DNA of 13,354 nt from NCBI GenBank assembly GCA_025201865.1, contig MU602780.1:16706-30059 (forward strand), written 5' to 3'. Positions 1 through 8,484 of this stretch are shown one piece after another (the first letter of the stretch is position 1; the number at the start of each line of letters is the position of its first letter). The position numbers and the translations under genes are program-made. Under the pieces are notes generated by a model, which had not been told where the DNA came from, ran no database searches, and saw nothing but the letters and a program-made list of their open reading frames with translations. This DNA is from Ramicandelaber brevisporus (Eukaryota; Kickxellomycota; Ramicandelaberales; Ramicandelaberaceae).

Positions 1-34
1 CGGATATGTATCCACAGTCATTGGATGCCTCCAT
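1..34 (+). repeat. 34-bp exact direct repeat, copy 1 (window edge)
   Basis: Positions 1-34 are identical to 235-268, an offset of 234 bp. Copy 1 is followed at once by a run of A, whereas copy 2 continues into GC-richer sequence that is open on both strands. Because the window starts inside the copy, its true left boundary is unknown. It may be a local duplication of exon-like sequence or an assembly artefact at a contig end. Confidence 0.9.
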
Positions 35-187
35 AAAAAAAAAATCTACGGTTATTTACTTAACCTTAATAAATACTGATTTATTTTTACTCCTCAAAAC
101 GAATCCGATACACTATGCATTTCATTCTGTCCGATTGACTGGAATGCATTTGTAAACCTTTATTCGACAGTATTTTTTTTTTTACAG
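35..187. other. AT-rich non-coding stretch, possible minus-strand 3' UTR
   Basis: This stretch is AT-rich with several A/T homopolymers and no convincing ORF. On the minus strand an AATAAA hexamer (complement of 158-163) lies about 20 nt past a possible stop codon at 182-184, as in a 3' UTR. On the plus strand, the T-run ending in acag at 187 could instead be an intron 3' end, with a ttgac branch-like word near 136. The two readings conflict and I cannot decide between them. Confidence 0.3.
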
Positions 188-234
188 TTGATCGGGTTTG
201 ATGCCAATGACTGGAATGGCGTCAACAATTGTCC

Positions 235-268
235 CGGATATGTATCCACAGTCATTGGATGCCTCCAT
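235..268 (+). repeat. 34-bp exact direct repeat, copy 2
   Basis: Identical to 1-34. This copy lies inside the short segment that is open on both strands (182-319), so it is more likely the original and copy 1 the derivative. A second, 11-bp word (tgactggaatg) also occurs twice nearby, at 136-146 and 208-218, hinting at further local rearrangement. Confidence 0.9.
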
Positions 269-550
269 GCTGTTGCCATCGAATTGGGGACCCTTTTTGC
301 TCGATCTTGCCGGTTCATTTTATCCGGTTCAACGTTCACCAACAAAAAAAAAACATTGGTAATATTCGACGCGCATGGTCCTTCTGTCCCTTTTTCTGTT
401 TCTGTCCCTCTTCTTCGTTTTTCTACGATCCTTCTTTGTAAAAACAGACACGCGCAAACCGCCTCGATAGACACTGACAAACCTCTTTCATCTTCCATCC
501 ACTTGCAGAGTTCATTCAGCATCCTCTTTGTAAACCATTTGGCTCTTTTC

Positions 551-584
551 TTCATTCATTCGTTCATTCGTTCATTCGTTCATT
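551..584 (+). repeat. TTCATTCG-type microsatellite
   Basis: A pyrimidine-rich tandem repeat of ttcattcg units, about four copies with slight variation at the left end. It lies upstream of the flippase gene in sequence with no supported gene. No function is evident. Confidence 0.85.
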
Positions 585-604
585 TCTTTGTTGACTAAAG
601 TGAG

Positions 605-788
605 GTATGTTCGTCTCAACTCTTGTGTTCCCATATTCAACGGAATTGATTTTAAAAGATATCAAGCACAGCACTCATACGTGGCGATCTTCATCGTAGG
701 ATGGTCCCTTGACTTTCTTGGCATATAGCTCTTTTCTTTCTCTCATTCTCTCATTCTCTCACTCACTCACTCTCTCTCTGTCTCTCAG
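605..788 (+). other. Candidate 5'-UTR intron of the flippase gene
   Basis: GTATGT at 605-610 matches the preferred fungal 5' splice site, and a long CT tract ending in CTCTCAG at 781-788 makes a strong 3' splice site, giving a 184-nt intron. A ttgac word near 707-712 and ctcac words in the CT tract are possible branch points. The intron lies wholly upstream of the start codon at 1192, so it would be a leader intron. It requires transcription to begin before 605, which the sequence alone cannot show. Confidence 0.4.
736..788 (+). repeat. CT/CTCA microsatellite
   Basis: An almost pure pyrimidine tract built from ctcatt, ctcact and ct repeats, ending in the candidate acceptor tctctcag. It could serve as the polypyrimidine tract of the leader intron, or as a pyrimidine-rich promoter element of the kind common upstream of fungal genes. 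Confidence 0.8.
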
Positions 789-796
789 TTGATTAC

Positions 797-813
797 ACGT
801 CTTCTTAAGACGT
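797..813. repeat. Perfect 7-bp inverted repeat, 3-nt spacer
   Basis: acgtctt at 797-803 pairs with aagacgt at 807-813 around a ctt spacer. It lies 9 nt after the candidate leader-intron acceptor, so in RNA it could form a small hairpin near the start of the second leader exon. It is short and could be chance. Confidence 0.5.
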
Positions 814-894
814 TTAAGGCTTGGCATCATCGCAGTTACACCGTGTCTTATATCTTGCCACAATTGCAAGCCACAAGGTTACTTTGGTCCTTCC

Positions 895-999
895 ATGTGC
901 TCATACACAAACGCTTCAGTCGCGTGCTATTTCCTTCCATCTCCTTCCTCCGCTGTCGCCGCCGCCGCGTGTGCATACGACTGCATTTTCCGACTGTGA
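895..999 (+). promoter_or_regulatory. Upstream ORF (34 codons plus stop) in the flippase leader
   Basis: The ATG at 895 opens a 34-codon frame ending in TGA at 997-999, 192 nt before the main start. No other ATG occurs between 999 and 1192. If transcription begins before 895, ribosomes would meet this uORF first, which could lower flippase translation or make it depend on reinitiation. Its peptide is Ala/Ser/Cys-rich and unlike any protein I know. The role depends on the transcription start, which is unknown. Confidence 0.4.
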
Positions 1000-1076
1000 A
1001 CAAACCCAAAACTGACAACTTGCAACTTTGCAACTTTGCCAACACCGACTATTGTTGCTGCGCTACTCTTTTCGCA

Positions 1077-1106
1077 CCTTCTTTTTTTTCCTTTTCCTTT
1101 TCTTTC
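1077..1106 (+). promoter_or_regulatory. Pyrimidine-rich leader tract
   Basis: A nearly pure C/T stretch 86-115 nt before the flippase start codon. Such tracts often sit close to transcription starts in fungi that lack TATA boxes. I see no convincing TATA box at a suitable distance. Confidence 0.35.
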
Positions 1107-1191
1107 AAACCTGCGAGAGTGAACAGAACGATAACAAACTATCAATAGCAGCAACAGCACCAGCAGTCGACTACCACCAGTTGTGCGTGCT

Positions 1192-1596
1192 ATGGACGAA
1201 CGGCGAGACCAGCCGCAACCACCAGCAGCACCAACAGCACCAGCGGCTGTTGAGTCAAGCGACGCCAGCAACAATCCCGGAAGAGGTGATCTTGGTCTTC
1301 TTGCTCAGCCTGATGTTGTGTCAACTGCGTCTTCATTACCACAGCTACCGCCTGCTGTGACGGCTGCTCTTGGTGCGTTGGCATCTCAGCCAGCTAGCCG
1401 GACAGGCAGCCCACTTGTTGACAACAACACAAGTGGCAGTGTGAGCGGAAGTCCATTATTGATCCGGCCAGGAGTCACACGTCCAGCAGCAGCAGCAGCA
1501 GCAGCGGCAATGGGCCGACCAAAGCCAACTTTAACATTGTCAATCGATACATCACTGGGACGTCCTGCTTCCACTTCTCATCTTGGTCAACTACAG

Positions 1597-1631
<35 letters not shown>

Positions 1632-4600
1632 ACAACAATTGGGACATGGACTTGGACTTCAGTCTGATTTTGAAACTCTCCCTTCTGCAGACACATCTAC
1701 CATTCAGCAGCATCAACAAAATCAACAGCGCGAGCCCACGATGTCCATGCTAATGATGGCAGGCGGTGGACCGCTGCCTCCGTCTCGAAAGAGCAAGCGT
1801 AGTTCCAAGAAGAAGCTGCCCTATCCAGTCCGCAAGGTACTTGAATGGATATTTCCTCAGCGCAGACGCAAAAGAAAGCTCCGTAAGCAATTGATGCGCG
1901 ATGCTAACTTTGCTCAGCAGAATGGATTATCTGGAGGTCAATCTGGCACTGCAACTGTCACTACAGGCGGCGGTATGAGAACTGCCTCGAGGGCTGGATT
2001 TCATACAGGAAGTGCACCTGGCACAAACCCATTGGGAACACCACGTATGATGGCATTCAATCCACCTCATCATACCCAAAGCCTGCCTTCAGCCACATTT
2101 TCGCAACAGCAACAACTACAGCTGCAACAGCAACAGCAGCAACAACAGTATCCACCAAGGTCAGCTAGATTGCAAATGATACAGGCAGCAGAGAAACAGT
2201 CAAGACGTGCATCAGCTGCGTCCAGTCTGATTCACTCAGCAAGTGAGCCACGCAGCGTGTCGTCCACGAGGGATTTGCGTGCAATTGACAACCTGGCCTC
2301 TACGAATTCTAGACTGCGATCATCATCGAATGCGGCTGCAATACTGTCAAACAGCCTTGTTGGTAGTAATGGTGTTGGGTTAGGACACGTGGGTTTATTG
2401 GACACCAAGAACGAGAGCTCGTTCAGTGGTAGTATTCAGGATCCCTTATCAGCTGGACCTGCATTTATTCACTCTGATAATGTTGATACTATTGATAATA
2501 ATGTGCCTAACACAGCTGGCATCGCAGCAGGTGGATCAATGTGGCTAGATGGGGTTGAGCAGCATGACGGGACGCCTCGCATCTCTAACGAAGACAGTAT
2601 TGGTGGCAATAGTGGACCTAGACATGGAGTGGCATTTGCAGATGTAAATGAGTATCACGATAATCCACATGGATATGAAGACTACATAGTTGAGCAGAAT
2701 GAAGAAGAATATGATGACGATGATGACTATGACAGTGATTCAGACTCTGATGACTCTGATGATTCAGATGATGACGACAATGGATCCTTGGCTGGAGATA
2801 AACAACAGAGTGCAGATAGTAAATATGAAGTATTCTTTAATAGACCAGACATGCAAGCCAGAGTTAAACGCACAGGCGATCCAGTTAGACCGAAGTGGAA
2901 AGAGTATGTCGATTGGCTGGACTTTCATGCTAGCAAGTTTGTTAATGAGACTGTGTTTAGAGGTAAGTTGGGCAAGGCACTTCCGTATGGAGCAGCATCC
3001 AACTATATTCGAACTACAAAGTACACACTGGTTACGTTCTTACCACTAAACATTGCATCTCAGTTTAGAAGATTATACAATGTTTATTTCTTGCTGGCTC
3101 TCGTTTTCTTGTTTATTGTGCCTGCACTGTCAATTACAACCACCATCACTCCTCTCTTGTTTATATTGTCAATCACAGCACTGAAGGATGGCCACGAAGA
3201 TTATGGCAGATTTAAAGAAGATCGGGCTGCAAACATTGCTCCTTATACAATTGTGAATTCAGATGGAACCACAGCAAGTATCCAGTGCCAGGACATCCAG
3301 CCAGGCGATGTGATATTGCTTACTAAAGGTGAAAAGTGCCCAGCTGATTTATTAGTATTGTCAACGAGTCATTCTGATGGAATTTGCTTGGTTGAGACTG
3401 CCGAATTGGATGGTGAAACCAATTTGAAGCGTAAGTATGCTCTGTCTGAGACTCATCCAATGGGCTATTCTGGCACTAAATCAGATCCCATTGTTGACGA
3501 CACTGCTGGCTCTCCTGCCAGAATTGGTAAATTAAGTGGCGTCGTTGAGTGTGATCTACCAAACGATAGATTGGGTAATCTAGATGGCAGATTAAAGCTA
3601 TCCATTCCTGCATCTGAACTGACCACCTTCCCATCCCATCGACTTCAGCAGCAACATCATGGCCACCAACATCAGCATAGCCATGTATCGCAACACAGCA
3701 ATCATCATCCTCATCATCAGCACCATCATCATAATCATCACCGTGGCGCTAGCACTGCATCAGCTGCAGCCCTGTCTCCACCCAGCGCCGATCCAATGTC
3801 ATCCACTTCGCACCGCATGTCATCCATTGATCTACCTCCACTGAGTGCTTCCTCGCATCGCACCAAATGGATTCCGTTTACAGTTGACAATATGACTCTG
3901 CGTGGCATTGTTCTTCGTAACACTGATTACATGTATGGACTTGTAATTTATGCTGGTCAGGACACTAAGATCTTCCGCAATTTGAAGAAGGGTAAACTCA
4001 AGTTCTCAACCATGGAAGAGCGACTCAATCAGCTCATTCTGTGGATCTTTGGATTTAACGCATTTTTGTTACTACTGAGCATGTGTATGAGATTTGTGGA
4101 TCCATCGGTCAGTTATTATTCAGTATATCCAGTTGCATGGTATTTGTGGGAGACTGAAGGTGCCAAAGGCGCTGTGGTGTTAAACTACTTTATGATCTAT
4201 TTTGTGATTTATAGCTATGTTATTCCCATGTCAGTGTTTGTATCTGTGGAGGCTGTCAGAGTTGCACAAGCATGGTTCATGTCGTGGGATCTCACAATGG
4301 CTCATCCAGAAACTGGTCGTCCAATGAAGGTGCATAACATTAATCTTAGCGAGGATCTGGGTGCGGTTGAGTACATTTTGTCGGATAAAACGGGCACATT
4401 GACTCGAAATATAATGACACTTGCAAAGTGGTGTGTTGGCAAGCACGTGTTGAACCAGATGGACGATCCCCAGTGTCTAGCTGCCTATTACCGATCGCTG
4501 CCGCAACATTCATCTCGTAAACTGATGACAAAGCGATTTATGCAGGCCATTGCGGTCTGTCATACTGCCCAGCCAGTTGACGCAGATGAAGGCAGCAATG

Positions 4601-7600
4601 ATGTCGGTATTAATGAGATTGTTACTAATGGGGTTGTTCCTGAATCATCGCCCGGTTCTTCTGGCAACGCATTGAGCCCAGTGTCATCTCCGGAAAAGCA
4701 TCCATTGGTCACAAACAACAACAGCAGTAGTCGCAGTAGACTTGATCTCGGACTTGATAGTTTCACTCATCACCAGCAGCCTCAGCACCATCGTATTGGC
4801 AGCCAGCATCTAACTCAAGATCCAATCGAAGACCATTCTGCCGACTCGAATCTACCTCCTCTGTACTCGACTCTCGCACCGCCTACATCCATACTCCAGG
4901 GACATGAGGCTGCGATAAACGCCAACCATGCTCGTCGCTCAGTTGTCTCCTTGGTTGAGCCTGGTGGCATCCCATTGCGTGACTTGCACCATGAGGCAAC
5001 TGGCACTGCGTCTGGCTCTCATGGTGGAGGCACAGTTGGCCATCGCCTGCGTAACTCAATGTACTCTATCCGATCATCGTTTGACTCCATGCGTAGCAAC
5101 AGTGTTTCAGCTGCCCAGATTGCTCGCCGTACTCGTGCAAACTCCATCATCTCAACATCCAATCAGCGCCACTCCCGTGTTTATGGTACTTCGTTAGCTA
5201 TCCCACCACAGCAGTATGTGTATGAGAGCGAGAGTCCAGATGAGACTGCGCTCCTCAATGCAATGGCAATGAATGGAGTTATATTCTGTGAACGCAATAA
5301 GGACACTGTGCGTGCTGATATGTTTGATAGCTTTTCACAGCCAGAGTCATTCAGAGTGCTGCACATTCTCGAGTTTAACTCAACCAGAAAGCGCATGTCA
5401 GTTATTGTGGAGATGGAGGATGGCTCAATTGTCATGTTTATTAAAGGCGCAGACAGTGTCATTTTGCCCAGATTGCGTGCAGAGTATCTGGCACCTACTG
5501 ACCCTAACGATGGAACTGAGGATATAACATCCCCTTCTGCTCCATTGACTCCATTCACTCCGCTGGGCAATGGCATTGGTTCTGGTACTGGTGCCGATGT
5601 GAATGCTGATGCCTCTGCTATGAGCGAGTCAAGACAGCGCAATCGTAACCCGTCTGCCATCTCGCTTGGTGGTGCCCCAACATCGCCTAGACCGGTCATG
5701 ACTCCCGCGGCATCTTACTTCAGCTACAATCCTCTGCGCCAAGTGCCGTCCACCTCAATTACCAGCAATCCAGTCACTACGACAACCACTGCCCCAACTT
5801 CGCCTGATACTGAATCCCACGATATCAACGTTGCTCTCAGCACTCGTCATGCAGCTGCTCAGTCTTCAATTTCATTAAGACTAAGAACGCCTTCCGTGCC
5901 AATTGTTCCTCCAATGGCAATGCCTGATGAATCCCAGCCACTCATGAACCAGCATCCTCGTCCACGTCCGCAGCGTCGCACATCCTCAAGAAATAGTACT
6001 GATGCCAACGGCCAGCTCTCTCATCAGCACCAACAACAGCGTCTTGTCCGATCACCATCTGCAGCCACTCAGCGCAACGCCAGTGGAAGCGCCAGTATCG
6101 GTGGTGTCATTGCCTCTTCTGCAGCAGCACCAGTAGCACCAGCAGCACATTTAGAACCCTCTCTCATTCGTCCTGGCACTGAGGCTCGGCTAGTTGCTCG
6201 TGTTCAAGAGAATTTGCATCAGTTTGCAGTTGATGGTCTTCGCACACTTGTTATTGCTCAGAGGACACTGACGGCTGATGAGTATGCTGCGTTCACATCT
6301 CGATACGAAGCTGCCAACAGTGTGTTGCGTGGTCGCGATGTTCAAATTGCGCGTGTTTATGATGACTTTGAGCAGGACCTGGATCTGCTGGGCTGCACTG
6401 CCATTGAAGACGAGTTGCAGGATCAAGTTCCTGAGACCATTGAGTATTTACTCAACTGCGGATTGAAGATTTGGCTATTGACTGGTGACAAGCAAGAAAC
6501 TGCTATTAAGATTGCAATGGCATCGAGGCTGATTGGCACTGATATGAATCTGCTTTTGGTCAATGTTCATTCCAATCAAGAGTGCATTGAGTTGTTGGCC
6601 CATCATCGTGCCGAGGTTGCTGAAGCCGAAGCTGCTGCCCAGATCAATGCTCTTTACAGTGGCGAAGACGCTGCTGTTGCCGGAACCCGCAAGCCCGAGT
6701 ATGCTCTTGTTATTGATGGCGAGTCGCTTGCGTTTGTTCTTGAGACCAAGTCCACCACGCGTGCATTCTTGGAATTGGGCAACAAGTGCCACAGTGTTGT
6801 TTGCTGCCGCGTCACTCCATTGCAGAAGGCCAAGGTTGTCAAAATGATTAAACGCCGACTCAAGAAGGTTACTCTGGCCATTGGTGACGGTGCTAACGAT
6901 GTCAGTATGATCCAGCAGGCTCATGTCGGCGTTGGTATCGAAGGCACAGAGGGTGCTCAAGCTGTCAATGCGTCCGATTACTCATTCCGCGAGTTCCGTT
7001 CACTGCGTAGATTGGTGGCTGTCCATGGCCGATATGCATATTTGCGCATGGCTGGTTTCATTCTGTTTTCATTCTACAAGAATATCATGATGATTCTGGT
7101 TCCATTTTGGTACAGTTTCTACAATGCGTGGAGCGGCCGTGCCATCTATTCGGACCAGTTCCTCGTGTTGTGGAACATTGTGTTCACTGCCTTGCCTCCC
7201 ATTGTCATTGCCATCTTCGATAAGGATGTTGCAGAGGCTGCTCTTGAGAAGCGGCCGCAGTTGCATCGTGCCCTTAAAGATGGTCTGTACTGGAACCGAT
7301 GGATCATCAGTGGCTGGTCAGTCGTTGCGGTGTATCACTCTGTCATTGCATTTGTGGTCATGCTGATGCTGTTGGGCAAAGGCGTAACTAACATTGATGG
7401 CCAGCAAACCATTGGCTATACCACGATGGAATACATTGTTGGAATGATTGTGGTTGCCATCACTCTGATTAAAGGTGGTATGCTGGCTCGTCAGTGGGTC
7501 TGGCCAATTCCCGCCATTTTGCTTCTCAGCTTTGTCGCCTATCTGGTTGTGTACTACATTATGGACATTTGGCAGATTGTAGATCGATACACTGTGTATG

Positions 7601-8151
7601 CTGCATTCTGTACACCTCTCTTCTACTTTGCGATGTTGTGGAGTATCATCACTGCGCTGGTACCTGACTTTGTGACCAAGTTTTATCATGACTGGAGACA
7701 TCCACAGGCTGCAATGCTGGCGGAGGCAACCAGAGCGGCAGCGGCTGAAGCAGCGGGGGTGTCAACCTCAACTTCATCGGCAGCAACATCGTCTGCATCT
7801 AATGATACAACACTGGAGGCAGATATTGAAGGCAGCAGTGGTCAAAGAAGAAACAACAACAACGACAGTGGCAGCGGTGACAACAATGGCAATGCTGATA
7901 CCAATGAGCATGCTTATCCAGCACCGCCAGTCATTGTCGAGAAGAAAGCATCGACGCCTTCTGTAGATCAGCAACAGCGTCCAGTCATTGAAATGATTGA
8001 AAAGCCCAAGTATTTGACGAACAGCAGTGAATCTCCAACTCCAGCTGTAGCACAACAACCGCTGCAGCATGATATGATGGCCGCGGCTGCTGCAAGAGCT
8101 GCTTCCGCAATCCGCATTCTATCGGAGCCAGCATCTCCAGAACATCCCTAA
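1192..8151 (+). CDS. Very large P4-type phospholipid-flipping ATPase (flippase)
   Basis: This membrane pump moves phospholipids from the outer or lumenal to the cytosolic leaflet, in plasma membrane, Golgi or endosomes, normally with a CDC50-family subunit. The start is ATG 1192 (G at -3 and +4; 2319 aa); in-frame sequence upstream has only GTG 1183, then TAA at 1132. The catalytic core is intact: the P4 N-terminal signature (N604, IRTTKYT), DGET 740-743, phosphorylated Asp 1065 in DKTGTLT, ESPDE 1347-1351, KGAD 1418-1421, TGDK 1764-1767 and GDGAND with D1899/D1903. I count ten membrane segments: TM1-2 near 630-668, TM3 946-968, TM4 995-1022, TM5-10 about 1956-2160. P4-ATPases usually run 1100-1600 residues; the excess is an N-terminal extension of about 560 residues, low-complexity insertions near 816-895, 1131-1338 and 1434-1662, and a C-tail of about 155. 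The TM4 motif is PMSV rather than PISL. Family is certain, subfamily (Drs2, Dnf or other) is not. Confidence 0.96.
1594..1638 (+). repeat. Polyglutamine tract, 15 codons (flippase N-terminus)
   Basis: Fifteen consecutive Gln codons (flippase residues 135-149), a mixture of CAG and CAA rather than a pure triplet repeat. It lies in the disordered N-terminal extension. Mixed codons make the DNA less prone to slippage and suggest the tract is old or kept at the protein level. Confidence 0.95.
2104..2148 (+). repeat. Second Gln-rich tract, 13 Gln and 2 Leu in 15 codons
   Basis: Gln codons, again mixed CAA and CAG, interrupted by CTA and CTG (Leu), single-base derivatives of Gln codons. It lies in the flippase N-terminal extension (residues 305-319), with polar sequence on both sides. 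Confidence 0.95.
2701..2778 (+). repeat. Acidic Asp/Ser repeat in the flippase N-terminus
   Basis: This GAT/GAC/TCT-rich coding repeat gives a nearly pure Asp/Glu/Ser segment (residues 504-529). It ends about 40 residues before the conserved P4-ATPase N-terminal signature. The Ser-Asp spacing resembles casein kinase 2 sites. It may form a phosphorylatable acidic tail; this is inference. Confidence 0.85.
3655..3741 (+). repeat. Histidine-rich insertion in the flippase A domain
   Basis: Residues 822-850 contain 17 His in 29 positions. The segment is inserted between the DGET motif (740-743) and the conserved NMTLRG motif of the actuator domain, just after the GRLKL-type segment where P4-ATPases are usually compact. 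It is flanked by Gln- and Ser-rich sequence. It could bind metal ions or sense pH, but no family precedent known to me assigns it a role. Confidence 0.9.
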
Positions 8152-8152
8152 G

Positions 8153-8207
8153 CAATCCAATTCAATCCAATTCAATCCAATTCAATCCAATTCAATCCAA
8201 TCCAATC
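8153..8207 (+). repeat. 10-bp tandem repeat containing six CCAAT pentamers
   Basis: Four exact copies of caatccaatt (8153-8192), then a variant copy and a half copy. It begins one nucleotide after the flippase stop codon. CCAAT occurs at 8157, 8167, 8177, 8187, 8197 and 8202, thus mostly one helical turn apart on one strand. CCAAT is the core recognised by the fungal Hap2/3/5 (NF-Y) complex, so the tract may act as an upstream element for the PAN1-like gene starting 278 bp downstream, or be a neutral 3'-UTR satellite. Confidence 0.95.
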
Positions 8208-8484
8208 TTCTTCACCCTATCCCTCCCTTTTCTTCATGAACTCTCCTTATACTCTTTTCTTTTTAGTGTTTAAACTACATCTGTACCAAATGAACTTCTA
8301 AAGCACTATTAAGATGATATCATCACAAAAATGCCATCCAGTGCCTAACTGGCAGATTATAGAGACATCTTTCTCTCGTCGACTTTGATGTCTCCATTTT
8401 CTCTGCAAGTTCTTTTCTTTTTTATATCTTTGCTGACGTTCATCATCAACTTGGCGTTTCCTTTTCTTCATCTTCTGAGCTACA
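8208..8484 (+). promoter_or_regulatory. Compact intergenic region: flippase 3' end and PAN1-like promoter/leader
   Basis: No gene is visible. It is T/C-rich, with a perfect 12-bp palindrome (gatgatatcatc) at 8313-8324, an 8-bp inverted repeat (gagacatc 8362-8369, gatgtctc 8387-8394) and a TATAT word at 8424-8428 about 60 nt before the PAN1-like start. No AATAAA is seen for the flippase transcript. An out-of-frame ATG at 8388 would overlap the main start, so transcription probably begins after it. The first ATG after that is the main one at 8485. Confidence 0.5.

Larger units (their letters stand above)
182..598. other. Ambiguous short open stretches, possible terminal exon of a neighbour
   Basis: On the minus strand, 182-319 reads as 45 codons ending in TAA, with a plausible composition (…YISGTIVDAIPVIGIKPDQL-stop), but an in-frame stop lies just upstream at 320-322, so an intron would be needed. 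On the plus strand the frame starting at 188, straight after a T-rich acag, is open to TAA at 596-598, but its second half is low-complexity Phe/Ser sequence. The two frames are codon-for-codon complements, so openness of one favours openness of the other. I recognise neither product. Either may be noise. Confidence 0.2.

Noticed and set aside
1183-1191. GTG at 1183 as the flippase start (3 residues longer)
   Set aside because: Nuclear genes of this kind start at ATG; ATG 1192 is in frame, in good context and is the first ATG after the uORF.
5181-5699. 172-codon minus-strand ORF within the flippase
   Set aside because: It is antisense to the conserved ESPDE-to-KGAD part of the ATPase, has no recognisable domain, and is expected by chance in a low-stop region.
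3610-6180. The three flippase insertions as retained introns
   Set aside because: The frame stays open through all three, they lack matching donor and acceptor pairs at their edges, and their codon use resembles that of the tails; RNA data could still overturn this.
8341-8354. CTAAC followed by GGCAG as an intron 3' end in the PAN1-like leader
   Set aside because: The branch-to-acceptor distance is very short and no convincing donor is seen upstream in the 190 bp available.
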